64,000 bases of DNA from Gymnogyps californianus (Eukaryota > Chordata > Aves > Accipitriformes > Cathartidae): contig NC_059471.1 of NCBI RefSeq assembly GCF_018139145.2, positions 46,857,845 to 46,921,844 of the forward strand. The letters run 5' to 3'. The notes beneath the pieces were generated by a model. That model did not search any database. It had not been told where the DNA came from and saw nothing but the letters and a program-made list of their open reading frames with translations. A program made the position numbers and the translations under genes. Each line of letters starts with the position of its first letter. The first letter of the stretch is position 1. Positions 37,041 through 50,293 of the stretch are shown here, one piece after another.

Positions 37041-39079
37041 CTGTTCTTGAGTGTGCAATGTAAACATTGTCAAATATTAGCAACTGACATCTACTTAGCT
37101 CCTGAAGTTTTTATTACTTAGCGCTTATGAAGATTATGCTGGATTTTTGCAAATAGTAACTAAGTTCATCTGAAAATTTCTGAATTTTTTTAAATTGTGT
37201 TATGAAGCCATAGTATGCACAGAAGACAAATATGTATTATTTTAAAATCAATCTTATTGTGATCTTAAGAATTTTTTTCAATTTAATGTTCAGATTCTGA
37301 AAGTGCAAACGTGACTTGCAATGGGAAACATTGTGTACCGAGTGAGTCTTTCACCTTGGCTCTGAATTTGCTCTCAGTTTTGCTCTGAATTTGCTTGAGG
37401 ACCTGCTTTTCTTAAAAGGGCAAGCTAAAATAAAAAACAAAGGAGAGTCATTTAGTGGTGAGTAAAACCTTCATTACACTGAGAAGTGATTGTACAGTAG
37501 TGCAGTAGTATCCCTGCACAGCATAACGTTGTTTAACAGATGAACAATTCATTTTTCACGCTTTAGTTCTTTTAATCCAGTTAAAAACAGTTTTTTCCAA
37601 AAAAGGCAGAACTGTTGAAGAGGGTATCAAGAAATATTCCAACAAGGAAATTACCTCTGCACAGGTAAGTATTTCAGCAGGAGTGTGCCAAACTCATCTT
37701 GTTCATAAGAAGCTTGAATTGGAAGAAATTACTGCTGGTTAAAGCGATCAGTCATTTGTGGACAATCTCTGTTGTCTTCAACGGTTTGTCTTGCTTACAG
37801 ACCGGTTGTGGCAGGGATGCAGAGCCAGCTTAGGGGGTGCTTTGCTATTTGCCTGTGACAAGGAGGGCTGAAGAACCTCCCAAATTAATAAGCTCTCCTG
37901 GCTTCTGGTGCTAGGGAACCAGTGCGACCTTTTTCATAAAAGATGGCTGGAGACCAGTGGCAATGATTAGCTTCTGCTCATTGCTGGCCATACCAGCCCT
38001 GATCTGAGCTGTCTCTTCACTCTGTTCCCTAGTGCTAGAATTTTATCCCTGTTCCTCCATTATCTGGGACACCACAGCCCCACATAACTCTCAATTTTTT
38101 AAATAGGTTGCAACTGTTGGAGGTAATACTGAGTTGTACACTGGAGGGCAGTATATACATTGAAAATGTTTTCTTTTTAGTAGCTAAAGCTTTTCTATTT
38201 TCCAGGCTCCTGGTCTGAACCCAGTGCATTTGTTTCTTCCCAATGTTGTTTATGTATGATGACAACACGTTAAAGGAAGGTGCCCAACTGTTAGTGATTT
38301 GCATTTTTAAATTTCACACTACAAAATGTGTCGTGAACTGGAGAGCCAAGCATTTTGGATATAATGAACTCTTTGAGAAGTTGCAGTTGTTTTTCCATTT
38401 TTAATTGTCCTGTTCCCTTGCAATGCATTCTTTCATCATGTCAGGTTTGGTAACCTTATAGCTTTGCTGTTTGAAGTGTTTTTGTGAAGTATCTGTCACA
38501 CTGGATGCCATCAAACTTTAGGAGGAAACCCACAGTGTGAGCAGCTTGATCTCTTTTCTACTCTCAAAGAATCAACAGAATCGCTCGTTTCAGCCATGGG
38601 CTGTGGTACTGCTGCTGTTTGCCTGTAGCTGAGGGAGCTGGCTGTCTCCGCTGAGAGTAGCATCGACGAACCAGATACTACTGCACAGTGCCCAGATTGT
38701 CATGTACTTCACCACAGTGTCACTGGGAGCAAAACGTGTGGAATATGCAACACACAACCACTTCTGTCACACTCAATTTTGTGAGAGGCAGAATCTGCTC
38801 CAGGGCAATGGGAAACAGCAAGGCCATGCAGTAAAAATAAAGACTCAAACTTACCTTTCACAACCAGAGTTTCATTTCTAAGTATAAGGGAGCATTTGAG
38901 AACTCTCTCTTTGCCCCCGCCTTTGGTTCTTCTCTCATTCTCTCATGTTCTTCCATGAATGCAAATCCCAATCCTGTCTCTTTGTTGCTGCAACCCAAAA
39001 ATGGCCTACCTCCTTCTGTCCAAACTGTAGTCTTGGGCTCAGCTCTTGAGCTGATGGCTCAGTCATGACTCTCAACCTT
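37041..39079. other. Intergenic DNA 3' of SLAIN1
   Basis: No exon, repeat family or regulatory site can be supported here. The sequence is AT-rich with moderate-length chance frames. Confidence 0.5.
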
Positions 39080-39730
39080 TTTCTCTAAGGTTTTTTCCCC
39101 TCCCTTTTTTGTCACTGGGGATAAAACCTATACCTTTCCCGTCATTCAGCCCCATAACTTGGGCACTGTCTTTGACTTTTTTACAACCTAATATTCTGGT
39201 TAAGTCAAAGTCCTGCATACTTTGCATAATAAATTGAAGACACACATTTCCTTTTTCATCCCTACAGATAGTGCATTCATCCATAATCTCCTCACCTGCA
39301 GTCACCTTTGGCCTTGTAGTGTCTTCAGCATGTGTGATCTGTCCAAACTAAAATGGTAAGATCATTTTCCTGTCTTCCTGCTTTGACCATGTCACTGCTT
39401 TGACCACTTCTTGTGTATTGCTACTCGTTTCCTCCTCTCTGTGGAATACAGTTAAAAAGAGTTACAAGCTAGTTGTACTCTTTTACAAAGCCACGGACAG
39501 AATCCCATCCCACTACTCGTTTCTCAGTGAGTGTGGAAGTGGATTCCCATATCTGTCCATGATGCCAGCCTGCACTGTGCCTGTTGCAAGCAAAGCACAT
39601 CCTCGCTGCCTTCCATGTTGTCCCTCACTGTGGGGGGAATCCCCCATAAACATAAGGGACTCAATTTTTATTCACCCTCAAATCCTTCCTTAAAGGCTTT
39701 TTCTTTGGTGCAGTACCACTAAAAGCAGGA
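39080..39730 (+). mobile_element. Decayed L2/CR1-type LINE reverse transcriptase C-terminal fragment
   Basis: Translation of the + strand shows an ordered set of marks of the thumb/C-terminal region of L2/CR1-clade ORF2. They are FDHVTAL near 39382 (family DHVTPLL), SYKLVVLFYKA at 39460-39492 (family RI-YKLLLLTFKAL), and PSLWGESPINIRDS at 39622-39663 (family P-LWNSLP-NIRDS). After a frame change, LKSFLKGFFF follows near 39679-39711 (family FK-LKTHLF). Upstream, CATCCATAATCTCCTCACC near 39276 fits the family's segment before the conserved DYCN. Frame changes and loss of key residues mean it is dead. Spacing between marks is as expected. A specific subfamily cannot be assigned. Confidence 0.72.
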
Positions 39731-40354
39731 CTACTCTTGAGCCCATTAATGAATGCTGCCTCGTCATTTTTTCTTTCTCTGGTGTTTTTTGCTATACCTA
39801 AATCACAAGTTGGAGACGTGGACTCCTGTCTTTTGCCTTTGTGTTTGTACAGCGCGAAGCCCAGGATGTCAGGCCCAGCATTACAATGCCTGTATGCTAA
39901 CACAAATAGTAAAAGTTAGCATCTTCCTATAGAAAACACTATTTAAATATCCACTATGAATGATGGATAAGCCTTCATAACTAAAAATAATTGGGGAATA
40001 ACACACTCTCTCAAAAACAGATTTCTTGTGTTTAATCCTCAGGCATGATTTATCAATTCAGAAATTCTGGATAAAAAAGGAAATGACTAAGCCCAGATGA
40101 CTTACCCTTTTCACCACAACAGTGACAGTGTATGTCCAGGCTGGTCGGGTTTAATTTTCTTTTTCCCAGTGGATCAGAGTCACATTTCATTCGCAATACC
40201 CCCTGCAGCCCATCTGCTCAGCCATCTTTTTCCTTTCCTCTATACTTCCAACTCTTGGTCTCAGCAGATTCCCACCTTTCTTGTGACCTCTGGCAGTGGT
40301 TACGTGTGCTCCTGTGGCTGGTGTGGTTCCTGACCATCTACCTGCAGATCCCAC

Positions 40355-41504
40355 TGTGGTGGGTTGACCTTGGCTGGATGCCAGGTGCCTACCAAGCCAC
40401 TCTCATCACTCCCCTCCTCAACTGGACAGGGGAGAGAAAATACAATGAAAGGCTTGTGGGTCGAGATAAAGACAGGGAGAGATCACTCACCAATTACTGT
40501 CACAGGCAAAACAGACTCAGCTTGGGGAAATTAGTTTAATTTATTGCCAATCAAATCAGAGTAGGATAATGAGAAATAAAACCAACTCTTAAAACACCTT
40601 CCCCCCACCCCTCCCTTCTTCCTGGGCTTAACTTTACTCCCAATTTTCTCTACCTCCTCCCCCTCAGCAGCACAGGGGAATGGGGGTTGTGGTCAGTTCA
40701 TCACACATTTTCTCTGCCACTCCTTCCTCCTCAGGGGGAGGACTCCTCACACTCTTCCCCTGCTCCAGCATGGGGTCCCTCCCACGGGAGACAGTCCTCC
40801 ACGAACCTCTTCTATGTGAGTCCTTCCCACGGGCTACAGTTCTTCATGAACTGCTCCAGCATGGGTCCCTTCCACGGGGTGCAGTCCTTCAGGAACAGGC
40901 TGCTCCAGCGTGGGTCCCCCATGGGGTCGCAAGTCCTGCCAGCAAACCTGCTTCAGCGTGGGCTCCTCTCTCCATGGGGCCACAGGTCCTGCCAGGAGCC
41001 TGCTCCAGCGTGGGCTTCCCACGGGGTCACAGTCTCCTTTGGGCATCCCCCTGCTCCGGCATGGGGTCCTCCACGGGCTGCAGGTGGATATCTGCTCCAC
41101 CGTTAACCTCCATGGGCTGCAGGGGGACAGCCTGCTGTCTCACCATGGTCTTCACCACAGGCTGCAGGGGAATCTCTCTCTGCTCCGGTGCCTGGAGCAC
41201 CTCCTCCCCCTCCTTCTTCACTGAGCTTGGTGTCTGCAGAGTTGATTCTCTCACAGATTCTCACTCCTCTTTCCGGCTATAGTTGCTGTTGCACAGGGTT
41301 TTTTTTCCCCCCTTCTTAAATATGTTATCGCAGTGGCGCTACCACTGTCTCTGATGGGCTTGGCCTTGGCCAGCAGCGGGTCCAACTTGGAGCCGGCTGG
41401 CGTTGGCTCTGTCGGACATGGGGGAAGCTTCTAGGAGCTTCTCACAGAAGCCCCCACCCTGTAGCCCCCCTGCTACCAAAACCTTGCCATGCAAACCCAA
41501 TATA
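40355..41504 (-). mobile_element. Antisense solo LTR of the same family, copy 2
   Basis: This element is closely similar to the element at 5325-6474 along its whole length and, by my end points, also 1150 bp. It starts TGTGGTGGGTTGACC on the + strand and ends CCCAATATA, so its 5' terminus in the sense direction has decayed from TG to TA. A perfect 5-bp direct repeat CCCAC flanks it (40350-40354 and 41505-41509). Minus-strand signals are AATAAA at 40540-40545 and a TATA-like box at about 41316-41322. It lies in the intergenic DNA 3' of SLAIN1. No internal coding region is attached. Confidence 0.9.
40760..41140 (-). repeat. Degenerate ~49-bp minisatellite inside LTR copy 2
   Basis: This is the same array of CTCCAGCGTGGG/CCACGGG units as in LTR copy 1. 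It accounts for the open frames of 200, 139 and 104 codons here, which are read in several frames and on both strands. Confidence 0.72.
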
Positions 41505-43155
41505 CCCACCCAGCTATTCTGCTCACTCAACAGCCTGGGGAGCAGATCCTCAATGCATCTTCTGTCTCCATCATTGGGACTTTCAGCTGTTACCTGGCAA
41601 GGTAAGCAGTTGTACTTAATCTGAATTAATGACAATGGAAGGGAAATTTAAGGCATGAAGGATACTAATACATCTGACAGGGTGGTAATTAATGCCAGAG
41701 TTGGTGATCCCTCAGCAGGGTCACACCCTTACTCTCTGATCTGACCAGGCTACCTATTAGTTCCAAGTGCAATTCAAGGGGTTGGCTTTGACCTAAAGAG
41801 GCCTAAGAGATTATCTTTCTACATGTGCAGTTCAACAACACTTTTTGCAAAGCATCTCATGGAAGGAAGGAAGGGAGAGATTAGATAGGTTCATTCTTGA
41901 AACCTCATTCCTCTTTTATATAAGCCAAGCATTTAGGTGGTTTTGGCATTACAAAGCTCTTGCCCATAAACAAAACAAAACAAAAAATAGGTATGGGGAG
42001 TCCTTTGGTGTCTAAATGCTAATTTTGGCATAATCCTTATGGCATATTTGTGACTGCACTGCTGAAGGTTTGGCAATACCACACAGTTCATCTAGCAGTA
42101 CAGCACTCATTGCGGTAGCATATTTTAAGCATCCTGAGCCCATAAGGGGAAAGGGGAGAGGTGGAAGGTCAGAAGTTTAGAAGTCTTGGTATGAAACCTG
42201 TTGTAGCTGCCATTTTCTGAACAGTAGCTCCGTACATGTTTGAAATGTCATTATGATATATTTTTGCAGATCCTGGCACTTCTTGGTCATGACTAGCTCA
42301 TGTGGCTCCCCAATCTGTTTGAGAGCATGTGTAAATAAGTGCCAATTTCTTTGTATGTATTCCATGCTACATGGGAGGTTTTAATAATCTGGGCATAGTA
42401 AGAGGCAGAACAGGGTATTTTGACCATAATGTTAGCTGAAAACTACTATATAGTTTCTGTGTCAGATTTAACTCTTGTTTACGAGGGAAAATCTGTCCTC
42501 AACCATTCATGTAGAGACACATGCTTGTGGCTATCTCGTCTTGTACTATGAGCATTATAGGGCTCATACTGAGTGAGTGTAAGTATATTTTTGAGTGTGA
42601 CCCTGACTTTAGCAGCTTTTATTCCTCAATAAAAGAAGCTGGGCTAGTGCAGTGATGTTTATGACTACAAATAGATGAGATAATTGAGAAGATAATTTAA
42701 TATCATGTAAGAAGTTTGGACAATGAACGGTGGTCGAACTTCAAACTTTCTGTAGAGAGATACTTAAAAAGTTAATCTCTTCTATTGACAATCCATCTTG
42801 ACTTTTTAGAGGTGGAGAGAAGCTTGGTATCTAACACACTCAAAAGAGATGTGCACAGTTCCCAGATGCAGCTATAAAAATTGTATGAAACTACAGGTAG
42901 ATAGACAGTAAATAACATTCACAGACCATAAAGTGACTCTTACTTGAAGAAAAATGTGACAAAGACACAAAATGAAGGCAACTCTGTCACTGCCATCACT
43001 CTCTCATTAGCTATTTGGTGATGCACTATTGAATTCAGCCCTCAGCGTAGAGGGGTTGGACATAAACCGATTGAGCCACGTAAGTTGTTCTTGTGGCTGG
43101 GCAGAAAAAAAGCCTCATGACTCCTACACATAGAGCAGATTTGGCCACGTGCTGT

Positions 43156-43174
43156 GGAACTGCATTGCAGTTCC
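43156..43174. repeat. 19-bp palindrome
   Basis: GGAACTGCA-T-TGCAGTTCC is a perfect inverted repeat with a one-base centre. It lies in a locally GC-richer stretch. No function is assigned. Confidence 0.9.
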
Positions 43175-43511
43175 GCCACTGTGCAGCAGCCCCGTTGCTT
43201 GCCAGGAGCTCAGCACCAGCCTCACATGTGGTACCCAGATGCACAGCCATCACTGTCCACTACCCTCTGTGGAGCTACCAGAGAGCAGACGTTCCTTTGT
43301 TTGCTAAGGTGGAGTGCTTAAAAGAGGCTAATTACTGGGGCAGAGTCCAACCAGACGATGATACTCAAACATGTTGGTTTTGTTTTGTGAGCATAGCCAA
43401 AAGATGTTTTGCCTTTTCAGACACTGTCTTTATGTTCTGTAGAGCCCTTTCCCTATGCTCATGCATTTAGTATTATATTTTTTCATTGTGACTATTTTTT
43501 GAGTTAAAAGA

Positions 43512-43566
43512 ATGAAAATAATATTTCTTCTTTGTTAAAATATGAAAATAATATTTCTTCTTTGTT
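43512..43566 (+). repeat. 30-bp tandem duplication
   Basis: A unit beginning ATGAAAATAATATTTCTTC is repeated at a period of 30 bp; the second copy is 25 bp long. It is in intergenic DNA. Confidence 0.93.
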
Positions 43567-46500
43567 TCTGTTCACTTCACTTACTTCTTGCCCCTGAAAT
43601 TTCTGTTGTTCCCCTAGAAAAATAAAATATTATTCCTTGTCCTTGTGGCCAGACCTATAGAAAGAATGAGCCTGCAGCAAAATTCCCAAACTGAGCTCTA
43701 GCAATCCAGCCAACCTTCATACTTTGTAGCCTGCACACAGATGTTACTAAACAAGAAAAATCAATTTAGAAAAAGTGATTTTTTTTTTAAGCCAAAGAAT
43801 ATCGTAAAAATGTGTTTTGATTTAATCCATGTTTTTCTAGGCAGTTACTGACTGCACTGAATTATGCCACTCTGATTATGTAAATGTATACCATAAGAAG
43901 GATTTTTCTGTGTATGAGAAAAGGAAAAAAGCATCAGACAAAATGGTGTTGCTGTATCAATGGCTTGCTATTCACTGGATAAGAATTCATCTTAAATAAC
44001 CTAGTTCTGCCTCCAAAAAAGGAACACTTTTAGCACCTGATCTTTTCAATCGAAGTGAAATAGCATTGATGTTGCAAAATGGGCCCTATCCCCCTTAATT
44101 TACAGATGCAGCTACTGGGGTGGGTGCAGATGGGCTCAACTCCTTTTAGGTATGTTCTCATCTGGTTGATGTAAGTGAAGTCTGATCCAGAAGCTATGCT
44201 GAGTGTTAGCGGAGCTTATCTTGCTTCTCAAGATATCTTATTACTTTGGATACAGTCTCATGCAGATGGAGATCTGCAGTTGGGTAGAAGATCATGCATC
44301 CGCCTTACCTAGTTCAGTACTATCAGCCTGATAGCTGATAACAAATCCGTGGCTGTGTTATCCGGCCCTACAGTTTGTAAGCGAACTACTGAGTGATGCT
44401 CTTTGATGAAGAGCCAAATGTAATTATGCACAGTCTTACAATATGGGCATGTTTTTCTGAAGCACTGAGTACTTGCAGCTCCCATTGCATCGGGCTCAAA
44501 TGGTAAGACCTTTAGCACCTCTGAAATTAGACACTGGGCAAATTTGACACTCTGAAATTAGACACTTCCTCATATTCTCTTACCCCATTTAAAATGAGGT
44601 TTCATTATTTTATTTTCACAGGGCAATATCTTAAATTCTATTTCAGAAAGCAGTTTATACAAGGGCATTGAGTGAAAATGGCTTGGAATAAAATTCACTG
44701 TCTGGACAGTGAATTCTGGATATTCTGTATTTTTGTGAAATTCCAAACTCAGTGCACAGAACATTCTGTTAAAAATAATGTTTTAGATTGTTTTGCATTG
44801 TCGATGATACGTTTTCCAAGGGAAACAGGAAGAAAAGTGCTATTTATTTGACAAGCTATTCCAGACAACTGGAGTGATAGTTTTCCCTGGCAGCCAATTG
44901 CTTTATACAGAATTGAGTGTAAATGCCAATATTCATTAAAAAGTCTCAGGTATTCATAAAAGTCCCAGTTAACTATATAATGCAGCCCAGCAAAAACTAC
45001 ACCCAAGGGGCATTTACGTAATGCAGGACTCCATCGTGGTAAGTCTTAGCAGTATTCCCAAGAGTAGGCTTACTGCTTCCATATAGACTAAACCAAGAGC
45101 TTGCTCGAGAAATTCATGTCTTGCTTCAAAATATAAATCACAGGTGCTTGTCTGGTTTACATAAGCACAAGTATACTTCCAAGAAAGAAATGGAGATGTG
45201 GAAATCTTGGAGCGTTTCAGCAGTGTTTCGGAACATAAACTGCTGAAAAGGGCTTTGTTTCCTTCTGCATCGTTTTGTAGCCTCACTCGATATCCTGTCT
45301 ACTTTATATCCTCACTGTGAACAATATATGATAAGATGAAAGGCAGTTTACATAAAAGCAGGCCATCTCCTTGAAGAGAACTTATACAGTACATCTCCTG
45401 TATATTCCTTTAATCCTTTGTGAAGCAGTAAACTGCAGTTTTGCCCTCTGTTTTGAAACTTTTCCATAGTTCCACAGAGCAGATAAGTTTGTTGTGAAAT
45501 ACCTTTTTTTTTTTTCCCCCCTTTCCTCTCGGAGAAAAAAGATACAGGAAAAACTGTCTCACGGCATGTGTTAACCTGCTGACAAAAGTCACAAAGCAGT
45601 GAAAATGAATGCATTTTCTAAAAACCTCAGTCAGTGCTACCAGAAAACCCACCTGACATGCCTGCTCTTGTGTAACAGGATTAAATGTTTGTGCTGTGGT
45701 AGTGTCTGTGGGCTGGAAGCAAGTTGGATTTTATGCAATAAAACCAGAAAGCCTTGTCCGAAGCAGCTGGCAGTCGAGGTGAGGGCATTGCCTGAGCTCT
45801 GTTTGTGCACCTTGTCATATGAATAAAGCTCTTCCAGCTGCAAGACAATTGCTGAACTGATTCTGAGACAGGAGCAAATAGTCAGGACAGTAAACTGGAA
45901 ATCAGAAAACCTGGGTTGCCTTTCCCAAACATTTTCTGTAGGGTTGATTATTTTTACATTCTTTCCTAATTGAGTCTCTGCTTAAACAGTCCTTGCTTTA
46001 ATGAACTTACCATGTACTCATAGAGCCTAACATAACGTAGTTGTTGTTTTGGTTTTATGGGAACTACAGTGAAGCAAATAATAATTTCTGATGCTATTGA
46101 ACACAGGTAACTATTTAGCAATGAAGAAAAGTAGTGGAATAATAGAACTTTCTAATTGAAATTTGAAAACAAATTCCTGTATGGATGTATACTGTGGAGA
46201 TGGGATTATTTTGTGTTATCGGTGCATTTAGTTAATGAGCAAAGGCTCTGTAGCAAGTTCAGGTATCCATAAGGAAATAACTATGTACAGCTTGCTAAGT
46301 TTTGTTCTTTATTCTGTAGGCTCATGAAGGTTTTGTATCTTCATGTCATGGAACAAAATAGGACAAACACAAGTGGAAGGAAAGGGGAGAAAGAGAATCA
46401 GAAATAAAGCTAATTGATGGGAATAGTACTCGTTAGAAGACAAGGAGGCTTCCATAGCAGGTACTGATCTGTCATGTGCACCAACAGCCTGCATTTTCCT

Positions 46501-48870
46501 CACTAGCTTCAAATCCCAGCACAAGAAAGGGTGTTTAAAGCAACCCCTCTGTTTGTTCTCTCCCCTTTCCAGGCCCTTTATATTTTTATGTTGTTGGATT
46601 AAGTGCATGTTTCTGAGAAGAAACGGCTTTTCAATGTTCTGTAGCAACTTCATAGCTGCCAACGTAATTTTGTACAGGGAGAAAAGTCACAATTTTCCCT
46701 ATCACTATTCCCTGAACAGTGACAACCAGTATGGTTGGGGCAGGAACTTGATATTTTTTTACCTCACAAGCCATATTTTGGGCTGGCTTAGCTTTTTCAT
46801 TTTGTTATTTTAAAATCTAATAGAAAAGTGACAACTGTGAGCTAGTTTATTGGCCTTATGCTGTTTCCTTTGAGCTGTAAACAGAGAGTTATCTTAAAAG
46901 ATCTCCAGAGACCATAAAAGCACTATAAATGGTACTATAATCTCATCCTTATCTCACACATACTGATTCTTATCCCAAAGGACAGTGGACTGTCCTGGGG
47001 TGTGCCAGAGACAAGATGATACAGGTATAACCAGAATTCAGGCAGCAGAAATTTTTTTTGTCTAAAATGAGGAAAAATGTGTCACTCTTATATGTGCCAG
47101 CTGCTAATGCAGCTGTCAAGATTGAGGGAAGGAGAGAGGATGGTAGAAAACTGAAAGAATTGTGGTTCATCTGTATTTATTATTATATTACATCATACTC
47201 AGGTGGTTCACAAGTGTAATAGTGAGCCAGAGCATCTGGGCTAGGACACTTAATGCTCTGATAGTATATATTGGTTATGCACGCGCTTTCCATCACAAAC
47301 CAAACACTTTAGTATTTTTGTGTGTGGTCTTCCAATGACAGTAAACAAAATTATGGTTCTGTTTTCTGATGTTCAGTGCAGTGTTGCTACAGAATCAGGC
47401 CTGTTGTTCAGCTGCTGTGCACATGGCATTGGTAAAGAGGTAAAACTGGATCAAATCAAGATCAAGTCCCTGCCTTGAAGAGCTTAAGAGTCTGAAAAGC
47501 AAGGAAAAAACCAACATAATACCAAACAAAACAGTGTGTACTTTTATAGAGCAGTTCAGATATGCTTCAGATTGTACATACTTGAAAGGGAAATGTCTCT
47601 GGCAACTTTCTTTGGCATACTCTTTTTTGGGGTTTGCCACAGAAGTTGGTCTTGAAGTATTAGTTCCAAGAACAAGGACTGTGAGAGTCAGCAACCACAA
47701 GACTGTGGTCGTCCCTGAGCTGGTGTTGACCCCTTAAAAGGGAAAGAAAAAGCAAGAGTGATAGCATCTATGATGACTTGAAAAACAGCAAAGGAAAAGG
47801 AATACGATGCTGTTATTTGGTGTTTTAAAATCTTGTGACATGCTTTTTTTCCTAGTGTGTGAGCTTCTGTCCTGGCTGGGCTCTTAGCCACTTCTAAGCA
47901 GTTCCAACGAGGAAGGTTCTGTTCTTTGTCTACATTTGCATCAGCAGAGACTGCATGAGTAGAGATTAATTCTAAGTCTGGTAAAAACCCATAAAAGAAA
48001 AACTCTCCATGAAGGAGTGTAGAGGTGGATCTGATAGTGGAGGTGGGTGCCTACACAGTACAAAATGCGATGCCTACCTTTGATGTTCCTGTCCCCCTGG
48101 GAAGTAGTCCAAACTCCTGAGTAGAATAAGGAAGCATCCTAATTGCTGAAGGAGAAACACCTCAGAGGAGTGCTCCCATTAGGGCTAGCTAATAAAAAAT
48201 GCTAATTAAATCCTTCCCTTTTCTAGATTGCAGGTGATTGAATTAAGGCTGCAACAGGGATGACTCTGCTCGCTTGGGTTTCACGACCACAAATCCTCTA
48301 ACGAGGTTTGACACCCACATATGTTCTTTGAAACTATGTTTGTGCTGCTAATTAAAAAGGGGCCATGAGCCAATCCCTGACCTCAAAGCCAAATGGCACA
48401 AACTCGGTCATGGTTATGCAGCTGAGGGGTAGCTCCCTCTGGAACAAAACTTATCTTGGAGAGAGTTACCTGAAGCAGTGCAAAAGGGAGCCTGGGTGTG
48501 AACTAACATTTAAATACTGTGGGTGACTTGTGGGCTTGCCGCTTAACCTAAATTCCTGGCTCTCTTATTTAGCAGTCAAGATGTGCCTCATAAGAACTGG
48601 GCAGGACTATCAGCCTTAAAAGGTAGCCTCCAAGATGGCAACTCTCTATGTAGCTATCGATGGTTGTAATGCTTCCTCAAGAAGTGGTAGACCTGGTTTC
48701 TAGGATGTCACAGCTTGTGTCCCAAAGGAGTGCCACTGCCATGAGGTTCCCTCAACCTCTCCTATTAAACTGACAGAAGAGACCTACCAGGAACTTCAGG
48801 CCAGAGAGGGAACACAGGTTGCTGCATAACTTTGAATACTAGTGGTTAAGGGAAAGGAAACACTGTGTTG

Positions 48871-48897
48871 GTTTGGTTTTGTTTGTTTGTTTGTTTT
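48871..48897. repeat. (GTTT)n simple repeat
   Basis: Successive GTTT units in intergenic DNA. A similar GTTT tract inside the LTR near 33461-33482 belongs to that element. Confidence 0.88.
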
Positions 48898-50259
48898 TCT
48901 CCTGGGACTATTTCCGTGCTTTAGATTAAATGGTTCTTAAATACAGGAACTGCCATGTAGTTTAAATGCCTACAGTTCCTTTTATGGGCTCTAGTTCTAA
49001 AAAAAAAAGCTTGGAAAAATCACCTAATATGCTACTGTAAAGCAGTCATGACAAATAGGTACAAGATGTAGATGCAGGCTGTGTATATTATCACAGAAAG
49101 GATCATTTTCTGCAGGAGGACCTGAAAAGCATCTGTTGTAATAGTCTTTTTGACTGCTACTTATCTGGAAGCGGCTGCAGCTGTTAGATGTACTCAGCAT
49201 AGTAAACCTTCATGCAGATGTTAGTAACTAACATCAGCAGATGGAACCTGTGGTTTCTGTCTGGAGTGTTTTTTCTGGACATATAGTTTACAAGAGTTGT
49301 AATTATTCTTTCAAAATGTGTCCAGAAGAGAGAAGATCACGGAAGGGAAAATTAGCAGTCTTAAACCCTAGTATTAATTGCTTCAGTGTTTTGTTGCTAT
49401 ACTTAAAGCCATATGCCAAATGAACATGTTCCTTTCTATTGCTCTGCAGATGAATACCGGAATGTAATAGCCAAGGGCAAATACATTCATTCATCCACAA
49501 ATATTTTGCAAATACTTTTATGGAGTACTTCTTTAAAAAGGTTGTGCTCAGTTTTCAGACGCTTTCATGCATCGGTTTTGAAGAGTTTCCAGGAAAAAAG
49601 AGTCTGCAGTTTCTGTGTCCTGGAAGAAATCAGGGAGCATTTTACTACCTGAAATGATGCAGTCACCTCTGGATCCAAATCAGGCCTAACGTAATCGAGC
49701 TGTTGCTGGTGACCGGTTTGTCATCTAGCATGATCCCAGTTCTCTCTTTTGAACAGAGTGGTGTGTCAGCCAAAATACCAGTTAAATGTTTCAACAGCCG
49801 AAAGAATAAGGGAACTGAGAAGGTTTTCTTTTTGTTCTCCATGGTTCTGACACCACCAGCAGTAGGCACTGTTAGGACATCAGGAAACTTTCCGTTTCTG
49901 AAAAGCAGATGTTTCACAAGTAGAAGAACATGGAATAAATGTTGCAACTTAAAATGGTATGCTGTGCAATATCATTCCTCAGTTTCTAGGGAATTCCTAT
50001 TAGAATTAAATAAATAGAAACTGTATCTACATTGCCCACCGTCCTAGAGCCTCCAGTGTCTGGGGTATCTTTCATAACTGGCTCAGTCTCTTCCCTCCTG
50101 GGCAGGACTTTACATACCGCACAACATCACTGGAGCGACAATTACAGAGATGGTTGTGGAAGGGTATCTCTGCCCAGTAGAGTCCTCCAATTCAACTGAT
50201 AGCATTCAATATGGGTTTAAGCTTATTTAATGCAGGAATACTACTCTAGTTTTGTTCAT

Positions 50260-50293
50260 TTGGCTTGGCTTGGTTTGCTTTGCTTTGCTTTTA
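50260..50293. repeat. Pentameric GGCTT / TTTGC simple repeat
   Basis: TGGCTTGGCTTGG passes into TTTGCTTTGCTTTGC. This is an imperfect 5-bp microsatellite in intergenic DNA. Confidence 0.85.

Noticed and set aside
40680..41282. 200-codon + strand frame
   Set aside because: This is the counterpart of the above in the second LTR copy; the reading frames are not preserved between copies in a way that suggests coding.
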